From the NCBI GenBank assembly GCA_024180945.1, contig JAKSGN010000043.1:2604001-2668000 (forward strand): a stretch of 64,000 nucleotides of DNA. The letters are read 5' to 3'. Positions 34,357-46,259 of the stretch are shown here, piece after piece. The translations under genes and the position numbers were made by a program. This DNA is from Macrophomina tecta (Eukaryota; Ascomycota; Dothideomycetes; Botryosphaeriales; Botryosphaeriaceae). Position 1 is the first letter of the stretch; every line of letters starts with the position of its first letter. A model generated the notes under the pieces. It made no database searches. It had not been told where the DNA came from and saw only the letters and a list, made by a program, of their open reading frames with translations.

Positions 34357-37300
34357 ATGGCCGTGCCTCCCGACGACGTGCTGCCGCTCGCGCACTGGCG
34401 GACCTGCGTCGGTGCCTGCGATCGCTCGTGGCTCGCACGCCTGCTCATCTCGCCCACTCTCGACCAGGGTCCCGTTGACCGCTACCTCGCCGCTGCCCCC
34501 GCTGTGGCTGCTGCCGCCGTGCTGCTGCTGCATTGCATCTGGCCGTTGTTGAGAAGACGGCCGCAGTGGTCCAAGCGATTCGCCGCCGAGCCGAGGCAGC
34601 GAGCCCACTCGAGCCGCAAGACATGGACCCATTGGACTGCCCTTCTCTTCCTTCTGTCATCCATTGGCCTCGCCCTCGCTGTTGCTTCTACCATTCTCCC
34701 CCCGCGCTCGCCGTTGAATGCCCTTGGCGTGGCCCCCTGGGTAAGTCTCCCAACCGCGTTTCAATGGGAGACCTGACCTGACATGGCGTTGCAGGCTGTC
34801 TCTACTCTGCTCGTGGCCATTGCCCGCCCCAAGAAAACTCCCAAATTGCTCTTGCTGCTTCTGCTCGTGCTTTTTGCTTGCAGGATTGCTGCATTGATCC
34901 TGACCTTCTCTCCCTCCAAACCTCAGAGGGCATTGGCCATCTCTGAATCATGCGTCACCGGGCTTGCCGTGATTGCCATTTTGGGCATGCCGATGCGCGA
35001 TCCCGACATGCCCACAACTGACATCAGCTCGCCTTTCACCTCTCCAACTTCAGACCTTCGCAGCCCCGAAGATAACCTTTCTCTATGGCAGTTCCTCAGT
35101 GTGTCTTGGATGTCTCCGCTGATTGCTCGCGGTTACAGGAGGCAGCTGAACGACGACGACGTCTGGTTCCTTCCCTATGACTTCCAGCATGCCAGGCTGC
35201 ACATTCTCTTCCGAGAACTGAAGGGCAGCGTGGTCAAGAGACTGCTGGTTGCCAATGGTCTAGATCTTATCATCACTACATCCTTGGGCATCTTAGAATC
35301 CGCAGCGAGTAAGCTACATATGCATTCATCGGCCTCAGCCCAGCAGCTAACCCGCTGCGCTCAGACTTAGTTGCTCCAGTATTACTTCAGCAGCTTTTGC
35401 TTTCGATTGAAGCTGGGGACAGGAAATATGCTGTCATATTCGCCACTCTGATCCTTGCTGTGCGCTTGATCGCAGCTCAGTCTGCAGTTATCAATCTATG
35501 GTATTGCAGAAGATGCTACGAACGCTCGAGAGGCGAAATGATCACAATGATCTACGAGAAGACACTGACCAGGAAGTCATTTGGTACTGCCGAGGACGAT
35601 AAACCTAAGCAGCAGGCCGATGCCTGTCTTATCACCGGAAATGGAGTCGAGAGCGACCAGTCCTCCCGCGGCTCTCTTGGCAGCAAAGGCTTTGTCCGCC
35701 GTCTTCGCTCCAAGATGAGGCAATTATTCAGTCGCACAAGAGCCGGCGCTAAGGCAGCTCCCCAAGAGGAGAAGAAGCAGCCGGCTTCGATGGGTAAAAT
35801 ACTGAATCTAATGAGGTACGCGCAATCTTGAACGCATCGGAGGACGGTGGCTCATCCAAAGGCAGAAACGACGTATACGAAGTAGCCCAGCGGTAGGTGC
35901 CCTTACTTCGCTCTTTCCTTCGGCAGGTGCACTGATTGGATGCAGATTCTGGGAGTTTTCAGACATTTTTACGAAGCCGCTTCGAATGCTTGTGGCCGTG
36001 GTGCTTATATGGAAGCTCCTCGGCTGGCCTTGTCTTTTCGGTGTCACTGCCGTCATAGTTGCCCAGCTGCTTAATGCTGTATATGTCCGCCTACTGATCC
36101 GCTGGGAACGCGTTAGACGTGCAGCGACAGACAGACGACTCCACGCCACTTCTCAATTCATCGAGGCTATCCGACACCTACGTTGGTATGACTGGCAGGA
36201 TCAATGGCTGGACAAGATCATGGATGCAAGGCAGCGCGAGTTGAATCTCAGAGTCGTAACTACCATCTGGCAGATGCTAATCTCGACGACCAATCTGCTG
36301 GCAGGCGGATTGTTTCCTGTTTGCGCCTTCTATGCGTATACTCTTCTTGCTGGACGGCCTCTCTCTGTTGATATTGCCTTTCCCGCTCTCCAATTATTCA
36401 ACATGCTCGCGGTCAGTCTTCGAGAGATGCCCGGCCTCATTACCACTTTGCTGAACGCGTCTGTTGCCGTTGGGCGTATCAACGATTTCATGGCCGAGCC
36501 GGACAAAGAGGAAAAGTACTCAGAACTTCGGGGCTCTGACATTGCTTTCCATGATGCGTCCTTCGCCTGGCCTGGCGCTAAGGATACCGTCTTGAATGAC
36601 CTCAACCTCAGATTCCAGTCCGGCTTGACCGTCATTGTGGGCAAGGTGGGAACGGGCAAGACTGCTCTCCTACAAGCTGTCCTCGGAGAGCTTGACAAGC
36701 GAAACGGCGACGTTGTCGTGCCAGACGAAATGATCGGGTACTGTGCACAGTCGCCGTGGCTTCAGCACATGAGCATCAAAGAGAACATCCTCTTCAGCTC
36801 GCCGTACGACGAGACGCGGTACAAGCAGGTTTTGGAAGTCTGCGCTCTTAACCCCGACCTAGCAAATTTCAAACATGGCGACCTTTCCGATTTGGGCGAG
36901 AATGGCATTGGTCTTTCAGGTGGACAAAAGGCCAGAGTAGCCCTTGCAAGGGCCATATACAGCCCGGCAAGGACGCTATTGCTCGATGACCCTCTGGCAG
37001 CTTTAGATCATAACACGGCGGAGACGATTGTTAACCGGCTGCTGCGTGGACCGTTGGTGGAAGGGCGCACTATCCTCTTGGTCACCCATCGAGTCGACCT
37101 TGTCTGCCACATCGCTGACCAAATCGTCGAGATCCGAGACAGCAAGGCTTTCATTATGGATGCCGAAGCGCTTACTGCAGAACTACATGGCCCCGATGGA
37201 GCTCAAGAGACAGCCTCGAGTGCCCTTGAAGATGGCAACACACAGGAAATCCCAGATACCGAGCCTGAAAAGTTCATGGAAGAAGAAGGACGAAAAGAAG

Positions 37301-39116
37301 GAGAGGTGGTGGCCTCCGTCTACTGGGAGTACATTAAGGCAGGCAAAATCCGATGGTGGGCTGCCCTGCTCGTCATTTTCATTCTCTTCCGCATTACTCG
37401 ATTGTTCAACTACTGGTTCCTCAAGGCCTGGGGAGAAGCATATGAGCAATCGGGAGAACAATCCATTTCTCTCAGTCTCTCCGGTTTCTTCGATCGTCTT
37501 CCGCCTCCAGAAGTTAACGTCCGGCCCTGGCTGGTCTGGTTTCTCCTAATCGCCTTGGCACTAGCTGCCATGTACTTCCTCTCAGACCTTGCCCTCCTTA
37601 TCATTATCTATACCGCAGGCAAACGTCTATACAGGGAAGTCATGTGGAAAGTAAGCCGCGCCAACTTCCGCTTCTATGATGTTACTCCTGTCGGGCGCCT
37701 GATGAACCGCGTGACGTCCGACATTGGAACCTTGGACGGTGGAATCAGCGATCAATTGCAGAACGTCGCTTGGTATTTCATCGGATGGGTTGCGGCTATC
37801 GTCGTAATCGCCTCCGTTACTCCTCTTTTCCTCGTTTGCTCCCTTGCCCTCACGGCTTGGTTCGTCTACATCTTCATGCGATTTCTGCCAACTTCGCAGA
37901 GCCTTCGGCGGCTTGAGGTATGTCTCCACCATGATCCTTCAATTTCGCTTGTGCTGATATTCAGGAACAGATGGTCTCTTTGAGCCCTCTCATGTCTAAC
38001 TTCGGCGTTCTGCTTCATGGATTGACGACCATTCGAGGTAAGTTCAAATCTACCACTCTCTGTTTCAATACTCACACCCCGTCAGCCTTTCGTGCCCAGC
38101 CTCGCTTTCAAGACCGAGTAATCGCCGTGACAGACGCCTTCCAGAAAATGGACCACTTCTACTGGAGCCTCCAAGCCTGGCTGACGTACCGCTTCGATGC
38201 CCTTTCCGCCTTCTCCTCCTTCGGTCTCACCCTCCTCGCGCTCTACGAAGACCTCACACCTGGCCTCACGGCCTTCATGCTCACCTCGGCCTCCAACTTT
38301 GTCCTCTTCACCCACTCTCTCTGCAAACAGTACGGTAAGCTCCAAATGGACTTCGTCTCGGTCGAACGCGTCGTCGAACTCCTCCACCTCGACGAAGAGC
38401 CCGTGGGCACGCTCGTCCCGCCGCCCGCCTCGGCCTGGCCCGCGCCCAACGACGCTATCGTCTTCGACAACGTCTCCATCCGCTATGCGCCGCACCTCGA
38501 GCCGTCGCTGCAAAACGTGTCGCTGCGCATCCCCGGCCGCTCCACCGTCGCCATCGTCGGCCGCACCGGCTCGGGTAAGAGCACCCTCGCCCTCGCCCTC
38601 CTCCGCACCGTCCTGCCCGACCAGGGCGGTCGTATATCCGTTGGCGCCATCGATATAGCCGAAGTGGACGTGCACGCCTGGCGCCACCGCGTCACCTTCG
38701 TCGCACAGGATCCCGTCCTCTTTCCCGGCTCGCTGCGTGAGAACCTCGATCCCGTTGCCGAGCACGCGGACGAGGAATGCGCGGCGGTGCTGCGCCGCGT
38801 ATTAGGCGAGGGCTGGGAGTTGGAATCACGTATAGAGGGCGGGGGCAAAAATCTAAGTCAGGGGCAGCGGCAGTTGGTAGGGCTGGGCAGAGCGATTCTC
38901 AGGCGCAGTCCGATCGTCATCTTGGACGAGGCGACGGCGAGTATTGATCTCGAGACGGCGATGGCAATCCAGGGCGTGTTGAGGGAGGAGTTGTCGGGGA
39001 GCACCGTTATTACGATTGCACATCGCGTTGAGGCGGTGAGGGGCGCAGATTTTTGTGTCGTGCTGGAGGGGGGCAGGGTTGTGGCTAGTGGGAGGCCGGA
39101 GGAGGTTATGTTGTAG
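34357..39116 (+). CDS. ABCC (MRP-type) full ABC transporter
   Basis: Seven exons (34357-34740, 34795-35308, 35365-35815, 35866-35892, 35946-37917, 37965-38037, 38086-39116) join with matching phases into 1,483 aa. Exon 4 is only 27 bp, but it restores NDVYEVAQRFWEFSD, a conserved stretch before transmembrane domain 1. Order: N-terminal membrane segments (TMD0-like, about 40-190), TMD1, NBD1, TMD2, NBD2. NBD1 has Walker A GKVGTGKTAL (about 690), signature LSGGQKAR (782) and Walker B LLLDDP (about 802). NBD2 has Walker A GRTGSGKSTL (about 1297), signature LSQGQRQ (1396) and Walker B VILDEATAS (about 1418). Such pumps export conjugates or metabolites across the plasma or vacuolar membrane using ATP. 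Substrate unknown. It sits beside an acyl-CoA oxidase-like gene. Confidence 0.93.
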
Positions 39117-39791
39117 GTTGGAGGGGGGAGAGTGGGGATCGGGGAGACAGATTGGGCCAGACGGTGGATAGAAAGTTTTGCTGGTTGGTAGATGGAAGAA
39201 GACGAATTAGATTGCTCTTTTAGACGCAGATTGAGATATTGAGGGTAAAATGGGGTTATGCTACGTCAAAAAGAATGATGATTGATGAATGAGAAAGTAG
39301 AATCTTCAGATAGTGTCGTGTTTGGCGTTGATGGGACAGTTTTCAATCAGATTGCAGAGCGCTCTGGGAGCTCACGCCGTGGCTTATAACCCGTGCTATC
39401 AGCAGTTGGCGGCATGCTTGAACAGCTGAATCCCTGTCCTTCGCCCTCGCTTGTGCTAAGCATTCTCCCATGTGCATGCCACTGGCCTCCTCATTTTCCT
39501 CATTTGTAAGCTTGATCCTCACTTCCGCCGAGAGCTGCTCTTCAGCAGACAGACCTGTGGCTTACCGAATCTCAGAGGTCTAGAAGCTACTGCGTGGGGA
39601 GTGAATGACGACAATGATCCCTTCTTCAAATATCTGTCACGTATGGCATAAGACTCAGTCATATAAAATAAGCTTGATGCTACGTATTTGGCATTGAGGC
39701 AAACAAATGGCGTGAAATAGAATAGCCGACAGACCGACCTCGCCAGCTGGACAATAATGCATGTGGAATTCGTATTCCTAGCATGCCATCC
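39117..39791. other. Convergent 3' intergenic region
   Basis: 3' flanks of the ABC transporter and the hydrolase. Nothing else seen. Confidence 0.5.
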
Positions 39792-40890
39792 TCACTCGTC
39801 AGACAGCGGAATTCTCCACCCCTCCAGCTCCTCCCTCTTCCTCTGCGCAGTGCGATGATGCCGATTCTCCTCCCAGATCTCGCCACCCTCGCCAAACTGA
39901 TTCGACAAGTGCCCGAGGAAGAAGTCTAGGTTCTTATCCGCGTCCGGAAACGCGTCTCTGAAAGTGTCGTAGATCTCCTTAACCGCGGGCTTCTTCGGCG
40001 CCTGCTGGATCTTCTCTTTGAACAGCTGGAGATACTTCCGGTTGTGCGCGATGTCCTTCTTCGCGTCCAGCTCCCATCCTTGCTCGATATGGCCTGGTAT
40101 GACCTTTGCCGGGTTCAGCGACTCGATCAGATCGAGCGTGCTCAACCACGCGGCGTGGATGGCGGGCGTCTCGATTTCCTCCGCCCTGCCGGCGCACATC
40201 AGCACCACCACCATCACCACCACCACCACCACCCCACGCAGAACAACACAGCACGGAGGAGGAAGACTCACCACACGTGGGTACTCCGCGCATATACCAC
40301 ATCCCCACACACCACCGTGCGCTCCCCCGGCACCCAAAACAACGTGTGATCCACGCAGTCCCCCTGCACCGGCCCCAGCAGCATGACCGGCTCGTCGTCG
40401 AGCGCGAAGAAGGAGAACGGGTACGGCGCGGGCTTGGCGGGCGCGCGCGGCGAGAAGCTCTCGGCGCCGTGCACCGACGGCCAGAACTTGACCTTCTCGT
40501 CGTACTCGCGCTCGATGCCGGCGCAGACGTAGGGCGCGGCGAGGAAGCGCGCGGTCGGGAAGGCCTCGAGGATTGGGTTGGCGGAGAAGTAGTGCTGTGC
40601 GTGCGTGTGTCAGGCAAGGGATCCGTGTGCTTGGAGAGGCGGAAAGCGCCGAATTGGCGGCGTGTGTGTATATATATATATGTACATACGTCGGGGTGGT
40701 GGTGCGTCACGAAGACGGCGGCGAGGGTAGTGGTGGGCGCGGTGGTGCGGATCCAGCGCACGACGGACTCGGCGTCCTGGAGGAGGAAGGGCGGGTCGAT
40801 CAAGACGGAGTGCGAGGGCCCGGTGATGAGCGTTGTCACGGACGAGAGGCCCTTGACGCTGGAGATGTGGTGGTGGGTTTGGAGAGGCAT
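39792..40890 (-). CDS. Metallo-beta-lactamase-fold hydrolase
   Basis: Exons 40890-40690, 40594-40272 and 40185-39792 (minus) join in phases 0 and 2 to give 305 aa. The first intron splits the metal-binding motif: FVTHHHPD ends exon 1 and HYFSANP starts exon 2, giving HxHxDH at residues 63-68. A later GDCVDHTLFWVPGERTVVCGDVVY block supplies the next metal ligands, and IPGHIEQG near residue 210 the last His. The family hydrolyses thioesters, lactones or related bonds with one or two zinc ions. The introns contain a (TA)n tract and an imperfect CAC/CAT repeat. It is divergent from the F-box gene. Enzyme class is clear; substrate unknown. Thioester or ester hydrolysis would fit the acyl-CoA genes nearby. 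Confidence 0.85.
40201..40234 (+). repeat. Imperfect CAC/CAT trinucleotide repeat in an intron
   Basis: About eleven CAC/CAT-like units in the second intron of the hydrolase gene. Confidence 0.8.
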
Positions 40891-41921
40891 GATGGCGGGC
40901 TGGACGGGTGGGGTTCCGGGTGGAGCAGAGGGTTCAGACGGCGCGGGAAGCGCTGTAGATATAGCTGGGGTCGAGGAGCATTTTTATACGCCTTGCAATG
41001 CCGGACATGGACCATGGGTACGGCTGAGCCTCGTGTTGTAGGTCCCGATCAACCCCTCTTCACCGCAAGAGGAATGTGGGGTTGACGAATGGGTCATCCT
41101 CCGGCAATGCATGTGGAGAAGTCGGAGTAAGTAGTGATGGCAACGAAAAAAAAAAAAAAGTAAGTGCTGGTGTAGGCATGGTTTCGTGAGTGTTATCTTG
41201 AGCGTTGTCTAAGAATGTGAATTATATTTGGTGTAAAATGCCCAGAGAGCAACGAACAGGGATGTGGGAACTAATGACCAGTGACATCACAGTGGTTGGA
41301 ATGAGGGGCCATGATCGCCGGAGCTTGAAGTATTGCGGGGCACCAAAACGCCGACAAAAGATGAATTTGCTGCGCCTCACAAGGCAACTGGCTTCACAGT
41401 CAATACCGCTAGCGTCCCGAGATGCTCGATGCTGTCTTGGCCATGCTAAATGCTCTTAGGCCCGCGATAACGCTTGCGGATGCAGAAAAGGTCGATTGGT
41501 CGGGCGTACCGCTTCTAACGCTTTTGGCTGCTGTTCGGAACTGAACACTCGAGATCCTTGGTCTTCCAATGGGTTCTCCTGTGTCCTCAAGGCCTGTTCT
41601 CATCCTAAAGGGCCATGTCTGTACTGCTTCAAAGCCGGCGGCACCTTCGCCTGGCGCCTGGTGCCTGATTGAGAGGTACCAGGACGCGTCTCCACGAATC
41701 TTTAATCTTCACACGTCGCACTGCAGCCTGATTCCGCGAATACCAGCGTCCGCGGCGAAGGATAAGATGTTGGATTGAAGTACATCACTAGCGTTCTTAA
41801 AAAGGAATAGCTCCAGGCAACACAGCAGCTGGACCCTAGTGGGCTTTTGCGATAACTTCCTTAGATATCTCGCCCGCATTTCCTCGCCACCTCTTTTCAA
41901 TTCCCCTGTCAACCGCCAATC
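40891..41921. other. Divergent intergenic region between the hydrolase and the F-box gene
   Basis: About 1 kb containing a short poly-A run near 41145. No supported gene. Confidence 0.4.
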
Positions 41922-44738
41922 ATGGGTTCAGATGTCTACTGCGCCATTTGTGGCGGGCCGACTGTGCGCGTCGAGATTGCTGAAGAGTCCCACAAGAGGA
42001 GAAGAGGGGCAGTTGGAAATTCAGAGAACGATGATGCAGAAGACTGTTCTTACAACGAAGGCTATGATCCGGAGATGCTGCGACCTGAGGATGCCGAATG
42101 GGTCTCTCGTGTTCGTGTCCTGGGCTACAACCCGGAATCTACTGCGGTCCAAAAGTAAGCAAAATCCGCAACCTTTATGTGAAAAAGCTAACTGGAGACA
42201 GGATGTTTCTGTCCGGACCTGGAACATATGATGACTACGTACATGGCCGCCTCTTGCTCATGTGCTAGTACTTACGCTGCCATTTAGGGCTTCGTGAAGG
42301 ACTTTGGACCATGCAACAGTACCACATCTTCTCTCCATTTCCTCGCAATCTCCGCGTCCTGAAGCCATGATCCAGATTCGAATTTCCCGAACGAATACGA
42401 TGAGTTTCAATGGTATATCTTTCCGCAACATATCAATGCACTTACTAAAAATGCATACAGCTATGAAACATACGACGCGAATCAGCCGCCGGTCTTCCCT
42501 ATGCATAGCCCTTGCCTCGAACTTTTCAAGCGAAATCTGTTGGCCAAGACTGGGATCAGCGGATTCGACAAGGATATATTATATCACATCATGCGTGAAC
42601 TATACGCCCGCGGTGGCCGCCCGGTCCTGCCCCTCGATTACGGCGAAATCATGCCAGATCATGACCAATTCTGGCAGTCCCTACCGGGCGAAGAGGCAAG
42701 TTCAGCCAGAATTTTCCTCCTTCGTTGTCGGCGTAACCCTAATTGGCGCATAAGCTCCTGGTCACCAATCTACTGGACCTTCCAAGGCCGTTCGCCCAGG
42801 CATTCATCAGCAGGATGACTTCTATGGACTCCACCCCCTCCACAACCACCTCGCGCACGCCACGATCCGACGATAAAGTTAGTCTTGATCCATTCAAAAT
42901 ACTTCCCTACGATGTCAAGTACGAGATCTTCACTCATCTTACAGACCCTACTGCAGTCCTCGCGCTCTGCAAAGCTTCCTGGCCAATCAATGAAGCTGTG
43001 CGTGTCGACAACAAATTTTGGCGACGGATTCTTCATTCGGCTATGCCGTGGCTCTGGGAGTTACTTGGCCCCATCATGGAAGCCAATACGTATAACTCGG
43101 AAGCGTTGGACAACGTGGACTGGAAAGGGCTCTTTCTGTGGGCGGAGCGGGTGACTCGGCCAGAGCGGGGCCTCAAGGGGCCTTTTATGGGTCCCGCGAA
43201 CCGCAGGAGAGTATGGAATGTTTGCGAGCAGCTGGCGGCGCTGTACGTTCCGAAGTTTATCGCGCAGGAACGGGAGCGCGCGATGGAAAGCGAGGGGACG
43301 GCGATAGATGAAGTGGCGGCAAGGATTTGGGACACTGCCGAGAACTTGATTTTACCGGTCACGGCATTTCCTATGCTTGAGGAAGGCGTGAGGACTGCAA
43401 CAAAACAGTGGGTACGCTCATTCGATGAGATCGATGCCGGAAATGTGGTTTTCGAGGCTATTTGGGATGCTGAAGGCTCGCTGGTGGGTTTGAGCATGAA
43501 CCTCTCAGGGACGCGGAGACTCTTCGGGAAGGATACTGAGGGAGGAATCCTGAAAAGCGAAACTATGATTGTCAATCAAGGCCAGTGGATCACGGGCTTG
43601 GTCGTGCATCTACCCAGTATGTCCCTTGAACATCATCCTCCCGGCAGGCTTCGACATACAATCAACTGGAAGGAGGAAAACCTGATGACATCCATAAAGG
43701 GCCTGACGGTAACATCTGGTCCTCTGTATCGTTTGCACTAGAGATCGTGCTAACGGATTTCGAGGTCATCACTTCTGCCGGATATCAGCAGCTTGGTGAT
43801 ACTGATCCCCAGTACTGCCAGCGCGTACTCAACATCACCGAGGGCAAGACCCTCGTGGGTATTGTCGGCCACCTTGGCAGTGTATACGCTTTCCTCCCTT
43901 TTCACGTAAACTCCAGATATCTAACCTCATCTTCCCCACAGAATGGCACTATCGCTCGTCTCGGCCTCGTTCAAGCTCCTCGGCATACCCCATCCAGTCT
44001 CTTCTCCACAACCGATGATTACGATATTGCCAGGGAATATCCTCTTCTCCAACGCATGCTCTGGAAACCGATTCCGTCACTCCAGCCATTCGCCGATATT
44101 CCCGGCATGTGGGCGTATCCGGGAATGCGCGCCCTTCCCTACACCTCCGACACCCTCAACCGCTACCAAATTCAGGCAAGCATTCACGAGGATCTCGTGC
44201 CCACGGAAGCCTTGATCTGGGGCGCTACGCTTCAGGAAATGCGGGCGCTAAGGCAGCTCGTGTGGTATCAGCGTAGAGAGGGGAAGCAAATCTGTGGCTT
44301 GCGCGCAGTCTTCGAAAAGAAGTCAGGCATCGCACCGAGAACTATCGGAAACGGGACAGCTGTGGGGGAGGAAGGGGTGGAAGAGTTGGGTGGCGAGTGG
44401 CCGGATAGGGATATTGTGGTACTCAATATCGATGGCGCGAGTGGAGAAGAGGTTTCTGACGTGCAGGTGATGCATGATGAAGCGATCAAGGCGATTACGG
44501 TGAGCTACTGCCTCTGGGCTTTGATATGTTCGTATAGGCTGAACTTGCGTAGATCCGGACGAATCGAGCAAGGTCAGTTTATTGGGGCGAGGAGAACGTC
44601 AATCACCCCCAGTTTGAAACCGCTATGGCCTTTGCTCCTGAGTCGATTGTCGGTCTTGCTATGGGATTCGGCCACCAAGGAGGGTTCTCACTGGCCAGAG
44701 AGAGATACGCAAGTGCCCATTCGCTTGTTTGCAATTGA
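41922..44738 (+). CDS. Zinc-ribbon/F-box protein of the fungal F-box family, with one in-frame TGA
   Basis: Eight exons (41922-42154, 42202-42238, 42288-42412, 42461-42695, 42755-43616, about 43673-43881, 43942-44499, 44553-44738) fit one frame of 815 codons. The N-terminal CAICGGP, then FLSGPGTYDDYG and HDPDSNFPNEYDEF, and the block FDKDILYHIMREL...LPLDYGEI match a common filamentous-fungal family. An F-box follows at about 257-300 (ILPYDVKYEIFTHL), and the C-terminus ends GLAMGFGHQGGF. F-box proteins recruit targets to SCF ubiquitin ligases. Codon 115 (42360-42362) is TGA, and no splice choice I tried removes it while keeping frame. The intron at 42696-42754 uses a GC donor (GAG/GCAAGT). 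The gene may be a recent pseudogene, or the TGA may reflect a sequence error or an exon I mis-set. Confidence 0.75.
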
Positions 44739-45263
44739 AACTTTTAGCCGCTGACGCCCCTGCAGAGTTATTCCATCATGAGCTGGGTAGCCGCGCTGAC
44801 GATTGCTCTTGACCGAGGGGTTTCCTAAATTGCGAGCTGAATGACGGACTTGCTCGATCGGCCGAGAGCTCTTCAACGAAGCTGGCGTAGCTTACTGACA
44901 GGAGATGCACTGGCTTATGCGAAAATTTCAGCAAGAAGAAAAAGGGAACATCAATTGCAGCTTAGCACTATGGCTACAGAAGAATGATTTGGCTCGTTGA
45001 CAGGTACATATGCTCTCATGCAGGGAAGACCGGAATGCACCACAGCAACAGCCAAGCACCGCTGAAGGCCCAACGCACCCATACTCGCCCAGTTCGAATA
45101 CACAATTAGCCCTCCGCATGGACCGTAGGGAATTGGTTCCGCAAAACGAACAAAAACGAGCCTCAAATTTAAGCTTAAAAACGTGCCCAGCGCCTGAATA
45201 GGAGCTTCCCCACCTAACCCACGCCAACCTCTTTTCTTCCCCCTTCCGACTCCCATCCTTTCT
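44739..45263. other. Convergent 3' intergenic region
   Basis: Between the F-box gene and the first SDR. Short frames only. Confidence 0.5.
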
Positions 45264-46259
45264 CTAAAAAGCCAACCAGCCCCCATCCACCGTCACGACT
45301 GCGCCATTGCTGCTCTTCGCCGCGGGACTCGAGTAGAACAGCACCGTCTGCGCGACGTCGGCCACGTCCGCCATCGGCGCGACGCCCATCTGCGTCTTGG
45401 CACGCGCGAAGCCATCGGCGTTCAGGCCCGCCGCCATCGCGTCCGCGATGTTGGTCTGCATGCTGCCGGGGAGGATTGCTACCGCGCGGATGTGCTTGTC
45501 GGCGTACATGGCTGCCGTGTTCTTGGTAAGGCCGAGGAGGCCGTGCTTCGAGGCCGTGTAGGCGGCGCCTACGTTTTTTTTTTTTTTCGTGGTTAGGGAG
45601 ATGGCTTTTTTTTTTTAAAAAAAAAAAAAACACGGAAAGAGAAGGGGAGGATATGTTGTGGTACAAGAGCGGGTGCGCGTGGCCACTTACCGGCTATGCA
45701 GGTCTTGAGCGAGGCCGCGGACGCAATGTTGACGATGACGCCGCCGGCAGGCTCGCCCTGCGCCTGGAAGCGGTTGACGGCGAGCTTGGAGAAGAGGAAC
45801 GGCGCGGTCAGGTTGATGGCGAGGACGCGGTCCCAGAGCGAGCGCTCGACGTCGCCGACCGGATCGAACCTGTGTGCGCGCGGCGACGACACCCGCCATC
45901 GTCAATACCTGGTGTTCCCCAACCACACAGTCTCACAGAAAACACACATCGCGTCCGGGCAGAACTTACTTATCCACAATCCCGGCATTGTTGACCAGGA
46001 CGTCCAGCCGTCCGAACTTCTCGAGCGTCTGCGCGAAGACGTGCTCGACGGACGCCTCGTCGGTGATGTCAGTCACCGTCGCGAGAAACCGGTCCGCGCC
46101 GTAGGACGCCTGGAACTCGTCGGCGGTTTGCTGGACGCGGGATTCGTTGATGTCGCAGACGGAGACGCGCGCGCCCGCTTTGAGGTAGGCCTCGGCGATG
46201 GCCTTTCCCAGGCCGCCGGCCGCGCCCGTGACGAGCACCGTCTTGGCGGAGAAATCCAT
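45264..46259 (-). CDS. Short-chain dehydrogenase/reductase (FabG-like)
   Basis: Exons 46259-45970, 45869-45691 and 45568-45264 (minus), joined in phases 2 and 1, give 257 aa, the classic SDR length. The cofactor motif is TGAAGGLGKA (residues 9-18), with Asp in VCDINES suggesting NAD(H) preference. NNAG is present, and the catalytic Ser lies in NIASAASL. The Tyr-Lys pair is YTASK, built across the second splice junction. The C-terminus NGAVVTVDGGWLAF is typical. The enzyme oxidises an alcohol or reduces a ketone; substrate unknown. Intron 2 holds an unusual T11/A14 inverted tract and a poly-T run near its acceptor. The minus-strand frame extends upstream of the start to 46502, but homology begins at MDFSAKTVLVTG. 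Confidence 0.9.
45606..45630 (+). repeat. Homopolymer inverted repeat T11/A14 within an intron
   Basis: Eleven T followed directly by fourteen A inside the second SDR intron can fold into a perfect A-U hairpin in the pre-mRNA. Confidence 0.9.

Noticed and set aside
34047..34660. Several minus-strand frames of 70-190 aa upstream of and within the ABC transporter's first exon
   Set aside because: They overlap the transporter's start or its promoter and have no motif.
40106..41041. Plus-strand 311-aa open frame
   Set aside because: It lies antisense to the lactamase-fold hydrolase and runs through its introns and repeats.
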